From Anaerolineae bacterium (GTDB taxonomy: Bacteria; Chloroflexota; Anaerolineae; Anaerolineales; Villigracilaceae), in assembly GCA_003158885.1 (NCBI GenBank), contig PMLN01000103.1:14562-21502 (forward strand): a stretch of 6,941 nt of DNA, in the 5' to 3' direction. The position numbers were made by a program, and so were the translations under genes. Below are positions 6,126 through 6,941 of the stretch, in pieces (position 1 is the stretch's first letter; each line of letters starts with the position of its first letter). The notes under the pieces are model-generated. The model saw nothing but the letters and a program-made list of their open reading frames with translations, ran no database searches and had not been told where the DNA came from.

Positions 6126-6130
6126 CTCCT
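6126..6130 (-). promoter_or_regulatory. Strong Shine-Dalgarno site of the ABC ATPase gene
   Basis: AGGAG on the minus strand, within GAGGAG, lies 6 nt before ATG 6119. It is the best ribosome-binding site in the window and fixes the start of the ATPase. Confidence 0.8.
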
Positions 6131-6149
6131 CGCGGATTCGATCCCGCGT

Positions 6150-6941
6150 TTATTTCTCAGCGCGCAGGGCTTCGACCGGTTGCAAGCGGGAAGCCATAAT
6201 GGCCGGATATAGACCGGCAAGAATGGATACGATGAAGGTCAGGATGGACAGGTTGACCGTATCGTTCATGGTTGGTTTGGCGAAGATTGTATCGGTGACC
6301 ATGAAGCCGGTCAGACCCATGTTTCCAATATAGAATCCGTGAATATTGAAAAGGTAGATACCGATCACCCCCAGGATCACCCCCATGATCACGCCTCCGA
6401 CCGCCAGCATGGCGGATTCGGTCAGGAACAGCCACATGATCCGCCCGCCCCGCATTCCGATGGCAGAGAGGATTCCGATCTCGCGCGTTCGTTCATAAAC
6501 CGACATGATCAGCGTATTGATGATGACCGAGGCGGCGATTGCCAGGATGATCAAGTACAGTATGGAGATATAGCTGTTTGCCTGAGTCTCCCAATCCAGG
6601 ACCAGCGGGTTCAGGTCTTTCCAGGTCAGGACTTGTAGGTTCGACACCTTCAAGGCGCCGGCAACACTATCTGTGTACGAAGTATCCTTGAGCAGCACAA
6701 AGATGGTGCTGGCATGGTTCTGGGTCTGGGTGATAGCCTGCGCCTTTGCCAGCGGCAGCAAGATGGTCGTGCTATCAAAACCATACGTGTTGGTCGAGTA
6801 GATACCTCGTACGACAAAAGCCTGTTCGGCCACATCGCCATTTGCAGTGTTAACGGAAAGGTTGACATTGTCACCGGCCTTCAAGTGCAGCTTGTCCGCC
6901 ATGGGTTTGCCGATCAGCAAGCCTCCGCTGTCATCGGCGGT
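6150..6941 (-). CDS. ABC transporter permease, MacB/LolC-type with FtsX domain (partial, N-terminus outside window)
   Basis: The frame is open to the window edge, so the gene is cut there; 263 C-terminal residues are visible. Family members are usually about 400 residues, so the first transmembrane helix and part of the extracytoplasmic domain are missing. The visible start (LIGKPMADKLHLKAGDNVNLSV) and the region to about 115 belong to the periplasmic-core-type domain. Then comes the FtsX domain with three hydrophobic segments at roughly 124-148, 171-199 and 229-250 (numbering from the window edge). Conserved family signatures are YERTREIGILSAIGM (149-163), the coupling region contacting the ATPase, and YPAIMASRLQPVEALRAE (245-262) at the end. 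A TTG at 6918-6920 could be mistaken for a start but lies inside the domain. The gene stops 30 nt before the ATPase, and the operon promoter must lie beyond the window. The protein sits in the cytoplasmic membrane and forms the exporter with the ATPase and adaptors. Confidence 0.93.
   Translation of the reverse strand, partial: TADDSGGLLIGKPMADKLHLKAGDNVNLSVNTANGDVAEQAFVVRGIYSTNTYGFDSTTILLPLAKAQAITQTQNHASTIFVLLKDTSYTDSVAGALKVSNLQVLTWKDLNPLVLDWETQANSYISILYLIILAIAASVIINTLIMSVYERTREIGILSAIGMRGGRIMWLFLTESAMLAVGGVIMGVILGVIGIYLFNIHGFYIGNMGLTGFMVTDTIFAKPTMNDTVNLSILTFIVSILAGLYPAIMASRLQPVEALRAEK

Noticed and set aside
6918..6920. TTG as start codon of the permease
   Set aside because: The frame continues open to the window edge, and the residues here lie within the extracytoplasmic domain, with the first transmembrane helix still missing.

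Overview
The window looks like ordinary chromosomal DNA from a free-living bacterium of moderate GC content. The style of the genes (ABC exporter with lipoprotein adaptors, a stand-alone ATP-grasp enzyme, a short RlmI-like methyltransferase, dispersed CACAGAT-type palindromes) makes me think of Chloroflexota, perhaps Anaerolineae. This is an impression from protein style, not something proved by the sequence. No phage, IS, CRISPR, tRNA or rRNA signal was found.

Left part (1-2300). An imperfect palindromic repeat (8-85) precedes two co-directional plus-strand genes separated by only 4 nt: a class I SAM-dependent methyltransferase of the RlmI/RlmK-like type, and a complete galactokinase with all three GHMP kinase motifs. 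A strong 12-bp hairpin at 2263-2298 ends this unit. It also serves the convergent gene on the other strand, so it acts as a shared bidirectional terminator.

Middle (2301-3727). A minus-strand ATP-grasp ligase resembles D-Ala-D-Ala ligases in its ATP and Mg sites but departs from them where the second substrate binds, so its product is unknown. It is followed by about 365 bases of AT-rich non-coding DNA with a possible promoter, small palindromes, short direct repeats and a perfect 16-bp inverted repeat (3664-3697).

Right part (3728-6941). A minus-strand operon, read from right to left, encodes a MacB/LolC-type FtsX-domain permease (its N-terminus lies beyond the window edge), a MacB/LolD-type ATPase, and two paralogous HlyD-family adaptor lipoproteins in tandem. 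Spacings are 19 to about 45 nt. Together they form one ABC exporter or lipoprotein-type transporter: the ATPase powers the permease, and the lipid-anchored adaptors form the extracytoplasmic part. The duplicated, diverged adaptor is the most distinctive feature of this operon. No outer-membrane TolC-type gene is visible.

I did not find a clearly new biological system here. The points most worth a second look are the non-canonical ATP-grasp active site, the paired adaptors, and the two palindromic elements.
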